Positions 49,818-58,878 are shown, numbered from the stretch's first letter. The stretch: DNA of 64,000 bases from Natronorubrum sediminis (GCF_900108095.1 NZ_FNWL01000004.1:212256-276255); one strand, 5' to 3'. Program-made: numbers and translations. Notes: generated by a model from the sequence alone, not told the origin.

Positions 49818-52800
49818 CGCCTCAGCAGACGCTAACGGCTCGAGTGCAATCTCCATCGTCACACCGTCGACATCCCACGCTTTGCGAGCGCCGGCGTCGA
49901 CCTCGAGGTCACCGAGTTCGTCGGCGCGGACTTCCTCGCGGACGAGGGCCATCCGTTCGTCGACGAGGCTCGCGACGCGGTCGTCGTCGATCGAGAGTTC
50001 CAGCGCGATTCGCTCCTCGACGTCGAGTTCGAGATCCTTTCGCATCTCCTGGACGCGGCGGATGACCTCTCGAGCGTAGCCCTCGCTCTCGATGTCGTCG
50101 GTCAACGAGGCGTCGACGTAGACGACGCCGCGGTCGTCGCCGTTCAGGCCGAATGCGGTGCCGGCGATGTCGTCTGGCGTCTGCGTGACGAACGACACCA
50201 TCGACTCCTCGATCGTCTCGTCGTCCTCGAGCACGCCGGAGACGGCGTCCTCGAGTTCCTCGAGGGACGGTTCGTCGATCCGGGCCTCGTTGAGCGCGTT
50301 CATGACTTCGCCGGCGCGGCCACCGAAGGCTGGCCCGAGTTCGCTCATATCGGCCTCGGCGCTGTAGTCGAGTTCGCCCCAGCGATCTTCCGGCGAGACG
50401 AGTTCGATCTCGCGGGCGTTGAGCCGATCCTCGAGCAAGTCGGTGTGACGGGAAACGGCGTCGACGACGCGCTGGTCGTCGGCCGCGACGACGACGCGTG
50501 GAACCGGCCAGCGAAGCTTTCGTCCGGCCTGCTGGCGGGCGTTCGCGCCGGCTTCCTCGATCCCGCGGAGGATAGCGACGTCTTCCTCGAGTTGCTCGTC
50601 TTCGAAGGCCGACTCGACGGTCGGCCAGTCTTCCATGTGAACCGTCGGATGAGCCGAGTCGTCGGTGAGCGTGCCGTAGATTTCCTCGCTGATGAACGGC
50701 GCGTAGGGGGCGAGCAGGACGACGCTTTCTCGCAGGACGCGGTAAATCGTCGCGTAGGCGGCCTCCTTGGATGCGCTGTCTTCTTCCTCCCACATGCGTT
50801 CGCGGACGGCCTGCACGTAGAATCGGGAGACGTCCTCGACGACGAACTCGAGGAGAGCATTGACTGCACGGTCCTGTCGGAACTCCTCGAGGTGCTCGGT
50901 CATCTCGGCTTTCGTCGACTGCAGGCGGGCGAGCACCCACTCGTCGACCAACTCGAGGTCGTCCTCGAGGTTCGCCAGTTCGGTTTCCTGTGGATCGAAG
51001 CCGTCGAGACGCATGTACGGCAGCGGGAACCGGAAGACGTTCCAGAGCGTCCGGAGGTTGTCCTCCATCGTCTGCATGCCGTCCCACGAGAAGCGCATAT
51101 CGTCGCCCTGCGGGTTGTTCGAGAGCAAGAACAGCCGCATTACGTCGCGGCCGTGGCGGTCGATGGCCTCGTGTGGGTCGACGAGAATGTCCTTGGACTT
51201 GCTCATCGCGCGGCCGTCTGGCATGAGCGCGTGGCCGTGCATCAGGACCTGTTCGTAGGGACTCTCGCCGAGGGCGGCCGTTCCCATACCGAGTTGGGAC
51301 CAGAACCAGCCCCGCGTCTGGTCGTGAGCCTCGAGGATGAGATCCGCGGGCCAAAGCTCGTCGAATCGGCTGTCGTCCGAGGGATAGTCGAGGGTGCCCC
51401 ACGAGGCGACCGAGGAGTCGAGCCAGACGTCGAACACGTCGGGAACGCGCGTGTAGGTCGTTCCGTCTTCGGTGATCGTCAGATCGTCGACGGTGTCCTT
51501 GTGGAGGTCGACCGTGTCGATGTCGATATCCTGATCGACGCGCTCGACGAGTTCTTCGCGGTCGCTGATGACGATTCGATCCGTATCGTCACCGTCCGCT
51601 GGCGTCCAGACCGGGAGCGGAATGCCCCAGTAACGCTGGCGGGAGACGTTCCAGTCGGGTGCCTCCTCAACGAAGTCACGGAAGCGGTTGTCGCGGGCCC
51701 ACTCGGGGTGCCACTCGCTGTCCTCGATGTTCTCGAGCAGCTCGTCTTTGATATCCGTGATCGTGATGAACCACTGGTCGGTGACGATCTGGATGATGCC
51801 CGTATCACAGCGCCAACAGTGGCCGTAGCTGTGAGAGATCGTCTCCGAGGCGAGCAAGGAGCCGTCGGCCTCGAGATCGGCGATGATCCCCTCGTTGGCG
51901 TCGCGGACGAACTCGCCCTCGTACTCGCCTCCTTCGGCGGTGTAAACCCCGTCGCTGCCGACGGGACAGAAGATCGGGAACTCGAGGTCGCTCCCGCGCT
52001 CGAAGTCTTCCTCACCGTGGCCGGGTGCGGAGTGGACGAGTCCGGTGCCGTCGCCGTGAGTGTCGACGTAGTCGGCCGCGTAGACTTCACACGCGCCGTC
52101 GTGGTCCGGGTGGTCCGGAACGCGCTCGGCCATCGGGTGCTCGTAGGACCAGCCGAGTAAGTCTTCGCCGGTCAGCTCCTCAACGATCTCGTAGTCGTCG
52201 TAGCGCCCTTTCTGCAGGACGTCTTCGACTTTCGGCTCGGCGACGTACAGCAACTCCGTCTCGCCGTCGCTCGTTGCTTCGACGCCGACGTACTCGCCGT
52301 CCTCGTCGACGGCGACGAACGTGTTCGCGGGGATCGTCCACGGCGTCGTCGTCCAGATGACGAGCGAGCCGTCTCGGCCCGTGAGGTCGAATTTGACGTA
52401 GATCGAGGGATCCTCGACGTCTTCGTACTCGACTTCGTTGTTCGCGATCGCCGTCTCACAGCGCGGACACTGGGAAATCGAGCGATGTCCTTTCTCGACC
52501 AAGTCGCGATCCGCGGCGTTCGAAAAGCCCCACCACGCGGCTTCCATGTACTCCGGTTCGACCGTTCGGTACGGGTCGTCCCAGTCCATCCAGACGCCGA
52601 AATCCTGAAAGTCGGACTGGAGGCCCTCGAGTTGCTCGTCGGCGTACTCCTTGCAGGCCTCGATGAAGTTCTCCTCGCCGTACTCTTCGATGTCTTTCTT
52701 GTTCTCGAAGCCCAGTTGCTCCTCGACACGGGTTTCGATCGGCAACCCGTGCATGTCGTAGCCGGGTCGATCCGTTACGTCGTAGCCCTGCATCCGGAGG

Positions 52801-53018
52801 AAGCGAATGTACACGTCCTTCAGGGACTTGTTCCACGTCGTCCCCATGTGCGCCGACCCCGACGTGTACGGCGGGCCGTCGACGAAGAAGTACGTTTCAC
52901 CGTCTGCCCGGTGATCGACCGTCTGCTGATAGGCGTCGACGTCGTCCCAGTAGTCGAACACTCGCCCCTCGAGGGCGTCGGGATCGTACTGGTCGTCGAC
53001 CTCGCCGAACCTGCTCAT
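49809..53018 (-). CDS. ileS: Isoleucyl-tRNA synthetase
   Basis: 1069 residues from ATG 53018 (MSRFGEVDDQYDPDALEGRV); ATG 53042 is a possible earlier start. Class I synthetase: HIGH-type SAHMGT, the Rossmann core, CP1 editing domain with VIWTTTPWTIPANT and SAPGHGEEDF, zinc motifs CPRCETAI and CWRCDTGI, RQRYWGIPLPVWTP, KMSKS-type GRAMSKSKDI, then the anticodon-binding and C-terminal domains. It charges tRNA-Ile and edits Val. Length and the archaeal-eukaryotic features are normal. The 3' end is duplicated downstream (49696-49719). Confidence 0.97.
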   Translation of the reverse strand: MSRFGEVDDQYDPDALEGRVFDYWDDVDAYQQTVDHRADGETYFFVDGPPYTSGSAHMGTTWNKSLKDVYIRFLRMQGYDVTDRPGYDMHGLPIETRVEEQLGFENKKDIEEYGEENFIEACKEYADEQLEGLQSDFQDFGVWMDWDDPYRTVEPEYMEAAWWGFSNAADRDLVEKGHRSISQCPRCETAIANNEVEYEDVEDPSIYVKFDLTGRDGSLVIWTTTPWTIPANTFVAVDEDGEYVGVEATSDGETELLYVAEPKVEDVLQKGRYDDYEIVEELTGEDLLGWSYEHPMAERVPDHPDHDGACEVYAADYVDTHGDGTGLVHSAPGHGEEDFERGSDLEFPIFCPVGSDGVYTAEGGEYEGEFVRDANEGIIADLEADGSLLASETISHSYGHCWRCDTGIIQIVTDQWFITITDIKDELLENIEDSEWHPEWARDNRFRDFVEEAPDWNVSRQRYWGIPLPVWTPADGDDTDRIVISDREELVERVDQDIDIDTVDLHKDTVDDLTITEDGTTYTRVPDVFDVWLDSSVASWGTLDYPSDDSRFDELWPADLILEAHDQTRGWFWSQLGMGTAALGESPYEQVLMHGHALMPDGRAMSKSKDILVDPHEAIDRHGRDVMRLFLLSNNPQGDDMRFSWDGMQTMEDNLRTLWNVFRFPLPYMRLDGFDPQETELANLEDDLELVDEWVLARLQSTKAEMTEHLEEFRQDRAVNALLEFVVEDVSRFYVQAVRERMWEEEDSASKEAAYATIYRVLRESVVLLAPYAPFISEEIYGTLTDDSAHPTVHMEDWPTVESAFEDEQLEEDVAILRGIEEAGANARQQAGRKLRWPVPRVVVAADDQRVVDAVSRHTDLLEDRLNAREIELVSPEDRWGELDYSAEADMSELGPAFGGRAGEVMNALNEARIDEPSLEELEDAVSGVLEDDETIEESMVSFVTQTPDDIAGTAFGLNGDDRGVVYVDASLTDDIESEGYAREVIRRVQEMRKDLELDVEERIALELSIDDDRVASLVDERMALVREEVRADELGDLEVDAGARKAWDVDGVTMEIALEPLASAEASD
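49818..49841 (+). repeat. 24-bp direct repeat, copy in the ileS 3' end
   Basis: Gene-internal partner of 49696-49719, ending 9-32 nt before the ileS stop codon. Confidence 0.85.
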
Positions 53019-53109
53019 ACTGGGAGTGATTCGCTCCGACATTAAAGGGGAATCGGTCCTGCAGACGGTGAACCCGGGGCGGGCCGACCGTCGCCACACG
53101 ATCCGTCGA

Positions 53110-53124
53110 CCAACATTGTGTTGG
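53110..53124. promoter_or_regulatory. Short hairpin/operator between ileS and the deacetylase
   Basis: CCAACA-TTG-TGTTGG, perfect 6-bp arms, lies in the 152-bp divergent gap, 47-61 nt before ATG 53171. It could be an operator for either gene. Confidence 0.3.
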
Positions 53125-53170
53125 TAACCCATAGCAAACAACTTGTACCAGCGCGCAGAACGCTCCGGAC

Positions 53171-54058
53171 ATGTCGAACGCCACCGTGTGCTTCTCGTAT
53201 CACTTCGACGCCGTCTCGACGTGGCTCTGGTCGTACGACTCCTGGGACGCGCCCACGAGACACTCTCGGGGGGTCTTCGGGGCCGAAATCGCAGCCCACC
53301 GACTGCTCGACCTCCACGACGCCTACGACGTCGACTCTACGTGGTGCATTCCGGGACACACCATCGAGAGTTTCCCGGAGATTTGCGCCGAGGTCGCCGA
53401 CCGCGGCCACGGCGTTCAACACCACGGCTGGACCCATCGCGGTCCCTCGACCTACGAGAGTCGGGAAGCCGAGAAGGCCGATATCGAGCGCGGAATCGAC
53501 GCGATATACGACCTCACCGGCGAGAAACCGACCGGCTACGCCTCGCCAGCCTGGGACTTCTCCGAGCACACGCTCGAGATTCTCCTCGAACTGGGCTTCG
53601 AGTGGGACTCGAGCAAGATGGCGTCGGACTTCAAACCGCACTACGTCTACGACGACTGGAACGCGCCGGAAGACGGCCCATACGACCGGGGCGAGCCAAC
53701 GGACATCGTCGAACTCCCCGCCTCGTGGCAGCGAGACGACTTTCCGGCGCTGACGTACACGTGGTCACAGCCCCACCGAATGGGTTACGTGAGCGAAGAC
53801 TCGCTCTTCAGGCGGTGGTACGACCAGTTCGACTGGATGGTCGAGCACGTCAACGGCGGCGTCTTCGTCCTGACGTTGCACCCGCAGGTGATCGGGCAGG
53901 CCCACCGGCTCTCGCGTCTCGAGGATCTCCTCGAGTACATGTCGTCGACGTCCGGCGTCGAGTTCGAGACGATGGACGCCGCGGCGAGTGCGTTCCGCGC
54001 CGAACATCCGGACCCCGAGTCGTTCCGCGACGAGTACTTCTTCTCTCATCGCTCGTGA
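53171..54058 (+). CDS. Polysaccharide deacetylase-family protein (carbohydrate esterase 4 fold)
   Basis: 295 residues. NodB-type fold: catalytic/metal Asp13 in SYHFDAVSTW, metal His pair in VQHHGWTH (H84/H85 and H89), then GYASPAWDFSEHTLEILLEL and FVLTLHPQVIGQAHR with a late His. No signal peptide, so a cytoplasmic amidase-like role is as likely as polysaccharide deacetylation; related haloarchaeal proteins group near allantoinase/PuuE-like deacetylases. Divergent from ileS. Substrate unknown. Confidence 0.87.
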   Translation: MSNATVCFSYHFDAVSTWLWSYDSWDAPTRHSRGVFGAEIAAHRLLDLHDAYDVDSTWCIPGHTIESFPEICAEVADRGHGVQHHGWTHRGPSTYESREAEKADIERGIDAIYDLTGEKPTGYASPAWDFSEHTLEILLELGFEWDSSKMASDFKPHYVYDDWNAPEDGPYDRGEPTDIVELPASWQRDDFPALTYTWSQPHRMGYVSEDSLFRRWYDQFDWMVEHVNGGVFVLTLHPQVIGQAHRLSRLEDLLEYMSSTSGVEFETMDAAASAFRAEHPDPESFRDEYFFSHRS

Positions 54059-54134
54059 AACGACGAATCGGAACCATCACGACACGGCTGCAAAACGAAC
54101 AAACGAACGTACGAACGATCGACAACGAAACGGA

Positions 54135-54374
54135 TTACCGGCGGGCGAGCAGCTCGGGAAGCACTTTCTGGTACCCGATACCGTAGACGCCCGCGTAGAG
54201 CATGACGGCGCCAATCGCCGCGAGCCAGACGCCGACGGCGGCCTCGCCGGCGGTGAGATACTGGACGCTCGTGTACTCGACGACGACGCCGGCGGCAGTG
54301 AGGGCGGTCGCGACGAGCGCGTAGAGAAGCAGGACGATCAATTCCGCGAGCAGTTCCGGATTGGACGATGCCAT
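54135..54374 (-). CDS. Small two-span membrane protein
   Basis: 79 residues from ATG 54374 (MASSNPELLAELIVLLLYAL). Spans at about 9-30 and 42-65, ending QKVLPELLARR. The upstream frame to 54425 adds a basic leader and is not preferred. Convergent with the deacetylase gene, 76 bp apart. Function unknown. Confidence 0.65.
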   Translation of the reverse strand: MASSNPELLAELIVLLLYALVATALTAAGVVVEYTSVQYLTAGEAAVGVWLAAIGAVMLYAGVYGIGYQKVLPELLARR

Positions 54375-54529
54375 TACTTCTCGAGAGTTGCTCGAGCGAG
54401 GTAAACATGTCCCTCCGGCGGCCACATGTTGTCGACCGAACCGAGCGGCCTAAACTGCTCGCGGCCCTCAACTCGAGCGTGTCCTTCGATTCGAACGCTG
54501 ACGGCACCAGCGACCCTCCCTTCCCGTCG

Positions 54530-55150
54530 ATGCGGAACGTGATCGAACCGAACTGCGAGCGCTGCCCGGCCCTCGCCGAACACCGCGAGTGTATCTCGTG
54601 GGGAACCGGCCCGCTCGACGCCGACGTGCTCGTCGTCGGCGAAGCACCGGGAGCCGGGATTCCCGACGCCGACACCTGGCGAGGCGGCAACTGGACCGGC
54701 AAGGCCTACACCTCGAGACACTCCGGCCGGCGCATTCGGCGAATCGTCGACCAGGTCGGCTACGGCGACGACGCCTACTACACCAACGCCGTCAAGTGCT
54801 TCCCCGCCGATCCGGACGATCCCTCGAGCAACCGCGAGCCGACGCCCGAGGAACGCACGAACTGCCGAACGCACCTCGTGACCGAAGTCGAGACGCTCGA
54901 GCCGACCGTCGTTTTGGCCACCGGAAAGCACGCGACGGCGTCCGTCCTCGCGGCCGAAGAGCGGGAACTGGACGGCTTCCTCAAGACCGTCCTCGAGCCC
55001 GTTCGCTGTTCCCGTCTCGAGACCTGGCTCGTCCCGATTCTCCACCCGTCCTATCAGGACGTCTGGATCGGCCGACTCGGCTATGAGCCGGCGGAGTACC
55101 TCGAGGCGATTCGGTCGACGCTCGAGGAGTTGTGTGACGGCGCTCCATAG
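54530..55150 (+). CDS. Uracil-DNA glycosylase superfamily protein (Fe-S, family 4/5-like)
   Basis: 206 residues from ATG 54530; the frame is open back to 54368, where other ATGs exist. N-terminal cluster cysteines C9 and C12 (EPNCERCPAL), then DVLVVGEAPGAGIPDADTWR resembling the GE(A/S)PG water-activating motif, GNWTGKAYTSRHSGRRIRRI, YYTNAVKCFPADPDD (third Cys), TNCRTHLVTEVETLEP (fourth Cys), and the leucine-loop-like VPILHPSYQDVW (His-Pro-Ser). This is the pattern of 4Fe-4S uracil-DNA glycosylases; GEAPGAG and HPSYQ suit family 4/5, but the GxxN/GETxG differences leave substrate open. Confidence 0.82.
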   Translation: MRNVIEPNCERCPALAEHRECISWGTGPLDADVLVVGEAPGAGIPDADTWRGGNWTGKAYTSRHSGRRIRRIVDQVGYGDDAYYTNAVKCFPADPDDPSSNREPTPEERTNCRTHLVTEVETLEPTVVLATGKHATASVLAAEERELDGFLKTVLEPVRCSRLETWLVPILHPSYQDVWIGRLGYEPAEYLEAIRSTLEELCDGAP

Positions 55151-55422
55151 CCGATACTGCACCGCTTACGACGAACCGTAGCGGAGCCGATGCCGAAAAA
55201 TGGGTGGTGGCGATATGCGTTGGGATGCGTGATGGTGTGTTTCGTGACTGTGCAAGCGTACCCGTCGTCGGTGCGGGCACGTGCGTGTCAACGACAGAGG
55301 GTATTGAACACCACCGACGCTCACCCGCACTTGCGCCGATTTAACCCCAGTTTATCCGCTCGTCGCCCCGCGCGACGACACGGCGAGTAACCTTCATACA
55401 GCCGGCCGACACATACCTGCGT

Positions 55423-55842
55423 ATGAGTACGATCTTCACGCAGATCGTCGAGGGTGACATTCCCGCTCGAATCGTGTACGAAGACGAGACGACAATCGCG
55501 TTTCTGGACGCGAACCCACTCGAGCCAGGACACACGCTTGTCATCCCGAAAGACGAGTACGAACGGCTGAACGACGTCCCCGAGGACGTTGCCTCGGATC
55601 TCTACGCGACGATCCATCGACTGGTTCCCGCCGTCGAGTCCGCCGTCGACGCCGACGCGACGACCGTCGCGTTCAATAACGGTGAAGCGGCCGGTCAGGA
55701 GGTTCCCCACGTCCACTGTCACATCGTTCCTCGCTTCGAGGACGACTCGAGCGGACCGATCCACGCTGTCTTCGACGGCCCGACCGACCTCGCGGACGAC
55801 GAACTCGACGAGATCGCTGCCGACATCGAATCACGCGCGTAA
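55423..55842 (+). CDS. HIT-family nucleotide hydrolase/transferase
   Basis: 139 residues. Histidine-triad motif HVHCHIVPR near residues 104-112, preceded by the typical FTQIVEGDIPARIVYEDET opening and PLEPGHTLVIPKDEY. HINT-type proteins hydrolyse nucleoside phosphoramidates or AMP-lysine adducts; the exact substrate is open. The acidic C-terminus is adaptive to high salt. Confidence 0.92.
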   Translation: MSTIFTQIVEGDIPARIVYEDETTIAFLDANPLEPGHTLVIPKDEYERLNDVPEDVASDLYATIHRLVPAVESAVDADATTVAFNNGEAAGQEVPHVHCHIVPRFEDDSSGPIHAVFDGPTDLADDELDEIAADIESRA

Positions 55843-55992
55843 TTTGTTCGGACGCTCCGTTCCCGTCCGCTCGAGGAGATATCGGCCGTCGATCGAACCT
55901 CGGTCGAACTCGAGGACGGCCAGTTGCTCCTGATCGACCGTTCGCGCGCCGACTGCCGTGGTATTTTTACGATCCGCGCGCGAGATCCGCGT

Positions 55993-56223
55993 ATGGTCGC
56001 CGATCTCGCCGCCCGCCTTCGTGGCTACCCGCTCGCGACGATCCTCGAACTCGGTAGCGTCGTCGTCTGCGCTCTGTTGTTCCTCGGAACGCTCGCGTTG
56101 CTCGCGAGTGGCCCGCCCGCAGGACGGGGTGATCCGTGGCTCGCCCTGATTGCTCTCGGCGCCGCGTTCGTCGTCTTCTGGACGGCGCTGGTGCCGCTGT
56201 ACGAACGCTATCTGTACTCCTGA
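55993..56223 (+). CDS. Small two-span membrane protein
   Basis: 76 residues from ATG 55993 (MVADLAARLRGYPLATILEL), in an otherwise open frame from 55924. Spans at about 20-40 and 48-68, tail WTALVPLYERYLYS. Convergent with the prepilin peptidase gene (38 bp). Function unknown. Confidence 0.65.
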   Translation: MVADLAARLRGYPLATILELGSVVVCALLFLGTLALLASGPPAGRGDPWLALIALGAAFVVFWTALVPLYERYLYS

Positions 56224-56260
56224 TCCCAACCGGCCACCGTTCGGCGAACCGAAATCCGCG

Positions 56261-57268
56261 TTAGAAGAGCGTTCCGACGAGAACGTCACCGTATATCAAC
56301 GCGAGCACCAGACCGAGGAAGACGGGCACGAGAAACGGCGTCCCCGGCGAAATCCAGACGGTCTCCTTTTCCGCGAGCACCTCGAGTCCCGTCCGCAACT
56401 CCGCGGGCGAGGTACCGTAGGCCGTCCCGGGAATGTCCTCGAGGAAGGCCTCGGCTCCCCACGGATCATCGTCGCTCGCGTCCGCTTCGGCCGCCTCGGA
56501 TACCTCATCGTCGGCCACGGCCGCCCCGCCGTCGCTGCGAACGTCCGCGTCGACGGCTCCGTCGGTCGGCGGATTCGGCTCGTCGGGCAGTGTCGCCGGA
56601 TCGCGGTATCGATCCGGCCGCTCCCGAACGTCCTCGAGGGTGAGGCCGCGCCAGCGGAGGTACATCCGCAACGCATCGAGGTCGAGTCCGCCACGAGACC
56701 GTCCCGACGGGTCCTCGAGCAGTCTGCCGTGCGTTTCGGGAACTCGGTCCCACGAGACGGGCCAGCCGATGAACATCACGCCGTTGAATCGTCCCGCGAG
56801 GGCGTTCGCGACCACGAGTGCGATCGGAATGGCGATGCCGATGACGACGGCGTTCGTCAGGATCGTGAACGAAAACGTCTCGATCGGCGTCACCGTCAGC
56901 GGAAACGTCATCGAACCGATTTCGTAGTGTGGGTACGTCGGAAACAACAACGCCAGTACGAGTAACGCCTTCGCGTCCGCTCCGCCGAAACCGCCGAACC
57001 ACCAGAACAGGTAGGCGATCGGGACGACGAAGCCGAGACTCACCGCCGTCGGGAGGAGGAACTCGTAGGCCCAGACGGTCGCCTCCGCGTTCCAGGCGAG
57101 CCAGCCGTCCCAGACGAGCAACACGCTTCCGAGAAACGCAAGCGGGATCCAAACGGCACTCGAGACGCGTCTCGTTTTAACGTCGCGAACTGCAGCCCAG
57201 GCGAAGACGGGAAGCGCGACGAGGCGCAGGAGATCGGGAATCGTCGCCTCGCTACCGGCGAGTATCAC
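56261..57268 (-). CDS. Prepilin/preflagellin peptidase, A24 family (PibD-like)
   Basis: 335 residues from GTG 57268; the frame extends upstream into the low-complexity tract. ACAATAACA about 25-33 nt upstream may be its promoter. Membrane aspartyl protease that removes type IV pilin-like signal peptides. Catalytic Asp29 in AAVRDVKTRRVSS and Asp98 in WFGGFGGADAKALLVL (the GxGD-type motif). Spans at about 10-27, 40-58, 70-92, 98-115, 130-160 and near the end. An acidic soluble segment (about 215-290) interrupts the last spans, longer than in PibD proper, so a divergent paralogue is possible. Confidence 0.85.
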   Translation of the reverse strand: MILAGSEATIPDLLRLVALPVFAWAAVRDVKTRRVSSAVWIPLAFLGSVLLVWDGWLAWNAEATVWAYEFLLPTAVSLGFVVPIAYLFWWFGGFGGADAKALLVLALLFPTYPHYEIGSMTFPLTVTPIETFSFTILTNAVVIGIAIPIALVVANALAGRFNGVMFIGWPVSWDRVPETHGRLLEDPSGRSRGGLDLDALRMYLRWRGLTLEDVRERPDRYRDPATLPDEPNPPTDGAVDADVRSDGGAAVADDEVSEAAEADASDDDPWGAEAFLEDIPGTAYGTSPAELRTGLEVLAEKETVWISPGTPFLVPVFLGLVLALIYGDVLVGTLF

Positions 57269-57338
57269 ACCCGCTTCTCTCGAGCGCGACAGTGTTATTG
57301 TTTCGACCTCGATGTCAGTTACACTCGCAATTCGACCG

Positions 57339-57445
57339 CCACCACCCATCACCCACCACTCACCACCCACTACCCACCACCTACCGCCCACCACACACCT
57401 CCCACCGTCCACCTCTCACTTCTCACATCTCACTACTCTCATCAC
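57339..57445 (+). repeat. G-poor CCACC/CCCA low-complexity tract
   Basis: 107 nt with only two G (57386, 57407), built of CACC, CCCA and CTCA words. The opposite strand carries at least six GGG runs separated by 3-10 nt, giving potential for G-quadruplex formation. It lies in the divergent gap between the prepilin peptidase and the IS630-type HTH gene. Confidence 0.7.
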
Positions 57446-57477
57446 GTCTCCAAAAGCGTTAGAACTTTTTACTCAGA

Positions 57478-57493
57478 ACTCCTACCGGGGAGT
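57478..57493. promoter_or_regulatory. Inverted repeat ACTCC-N6-GGAGT before the HTH gene
   Basis: ACTCC-TACCGG-GGAGT sits immediately before ATG 57495 and about 12 nt after a CTTTTTACTC promoter-like box. It resembles the ACTC-N6-GAGT elements at 8149 and 31267, suggesting self-regulation or a shared regulator. Confidence 0.4.
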
Positions 57494-57494
57494 A

Positions 57495-58016
57495 ATGGAT
57501 CACCTCGAGGACCTCTCCGTCGACGAACTGCACGCCGCACTCGAGAACGTCGAGGGGAAAAAGCCGACACAGCGCTTGCTCGCAGCGATTGCCTACAAAA
57601 ATGGCGTGACACAGACAGAACTCGCAGACTGGCACAACGTCGAGCGAAAGACGATCTACAGTTGGCTCAACAGACTCGACGCGGAGTCACTCGAGGCGGC
57701 CGTCGAAGACGAACACCGGCCCGGCCGACCGCGAAAACTCTCCGAAGACGAGCGACTCGAGTTCGAACGAACGGTACAGGAGTCCCCACCCGATGCGTAC
57801 GATGTCGGTTCGGGTTGGAGTCCGTCGATCGTCCAGCAGTATTTAGTGGACACCTACGACGTCCACTATTCGCTGCCGAGTTGCCGTCGAATACTGAAAG
57901 AAGTTGGATTCGAATATCGAGAACGGACTCGGACAAATAGTCTGGAAAGACGAAACGAATCCAATGAGCAGGCTGGTAACGAACGAAATCATCCCGGAAA
58001 GTGGGTTTTAGAGTAG
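57495..58016 (+). CDS. IS630-type transposase HTH fragment or domesticated DNA-binding protein
   Basis: 173 residues from ATG 57495. Residues about 5-135 match the N-terminal HTH region of haloarchaeal IS630-family transposases: LSVDELHAALENVEGKKPTQ, RLLAAIAYKNGVTQTELADW, RKTIYSWLNRL, the basic RPGRPRKLSEDE and SIVQQYLVDTYDVHYSLPSC. After EVGFEYRERTRTNS the sequence turns into an Asn/Glu/Arg tail and stops, so the DDE catalytic domain of a 340-residue transposase is absent; none is seen downstream. Either a truncated remnant or a retained DNA-binding protein. Confidence 0.7.
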   Translation: MDHLEDLSVDELHAALENVEGKKPTQRLLAAIAYKNGVTQTELADWHNVERKTIYSWLNRLDAESLEAAVEDEHRPGRPRKLSEDERLEFERTVQESPPDAYDVGSGWSPSIVQQYLVDTYDVHYSLPSCRRILKEVGFEYRERTRTNSLERRNESNEQAGNERNHPGKWVLE

Positions 58017-58254
58017 TATAGGTCTACCATTCCACATAAGTAGATTTTGATAATTGTCATGGAATCGTTCGATATTGGCCTCTCTCTGTCGAATTATCGC
58101 GCTAGGTAACACGCTCCACCTCGCGATTATTAACTAGTGGGTAACTACTTTTGCTTTGAGCTTCACTCGTTGCGGGAGTCGTCCCCTCCTTCCGTATAGT
58201 TCGACGACACGAACTCCGAAACAGTAAGGATGCTGTGCCCACCTCTCGAAAACG

Positions 58255-58878
58255 ATGGCTCCAGCGGAATCAGACGACGAGCAACGTCGGACCAGAGGCG
58301 GGAAAGTCGCACGCGTGATTCAGCAGTACGACCTCGAGGGGTTCGGTGCCGAGTTAGAACGCGCCTGGACTGCTGATGGCGAGGAGCGACGCAGTCTCAG
58401 AGCGCTCGCCGCCGACGTCAATCACGAACTCTTGCGGGCGTCGATTCGTCGGGCGGACGGCGATTCGCTCGAGGCCGAACTCGGCGCCCTCTATCACGGT
58501 CTCGTCGACGAGGACGTTAGTTCGGCGGATCAGACGCGTATCCGCCGTCGTCTCGAGCGTCGCGGTGTCGACGTCGACCAACTCGAGTCCGACTTCGTCT
58601 CGTATCAGGCGGTTCGGACCTACCTCACGAAACATCGCGACGCAACCTACGAGAAGCCCGAGACGGACCGCCTCGACGAGACGAAGACCACGATCGAACG
58701 CTTGCGGAGCAAGACCGAGACTGTCTCGGAAAACCGCCTCGAGCGCCTCGAGCGCGCCGACGAGTTGGCCATCGGTGACCTCGCCGTTACCGTCGACGTG
58801 CGGGCGACGTGTCGCGTGTGTGGCGCGCAGTACACCGTCACCGAACTCCTCGAAGAGCACGGCTGTGAGTGTTCGTGA
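58255..58878 (+). CDS. rdfA: Rod-determining factor RdfA-like protein
   Basis: 207 residues. An N-terminal helical part (GGKVARVIQQYDLEGFGAEL, RSLRALAADVNHELLRASIR), a charged middle (about 95-160) and a C-terminal zinc ribbon with CRVCGAQYTVTELLEEHGCE. This matches haloarchaeal rod-determining factor RdfA, described for cell-shape control in Haloferax. The adjacent SMC-like gene is its usual companion. No membrane span. Assigned by family memory; the zinc cysteines are C191-x2-C194 and C204/C206 by approximate count. Confidence 0.78.
   Translation: MAPAESDDEQRRTRGGKVARVIQQYDLEGFGAELERAWTADGEERRSLRALAADVNHELLRASIRRADGDSLEAELGALYHGLVDEDVSSADQTRIRRRLERRGVDVDQLESDFVSYQAVRTYLTKHRDATYEKPETDRLDETKTTIERLRSKTETVSENRLERLERADELAIGDLAVTVDVRATCRVCGAQYTVTELLEEHGCECS

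Noticed and set aside
50445..52160. Long plus-strand frame opposite ileS
   Set aside because: Antisense shadow of a certain tRNA synthetase.
57339..57445. Low-complexity tract as coding extension of the prepilin peptidase or HTH gene
   Set aside because: The translations are Trp/Gly or Pro/His/Thr runs with no counterpart in the families, and internal starts fit the promoter spacing better.
57495..58016. Complete IS630 element
   Set aside because: No DDE domain, no terminal inverted repeats and no TA duplication were found around it.
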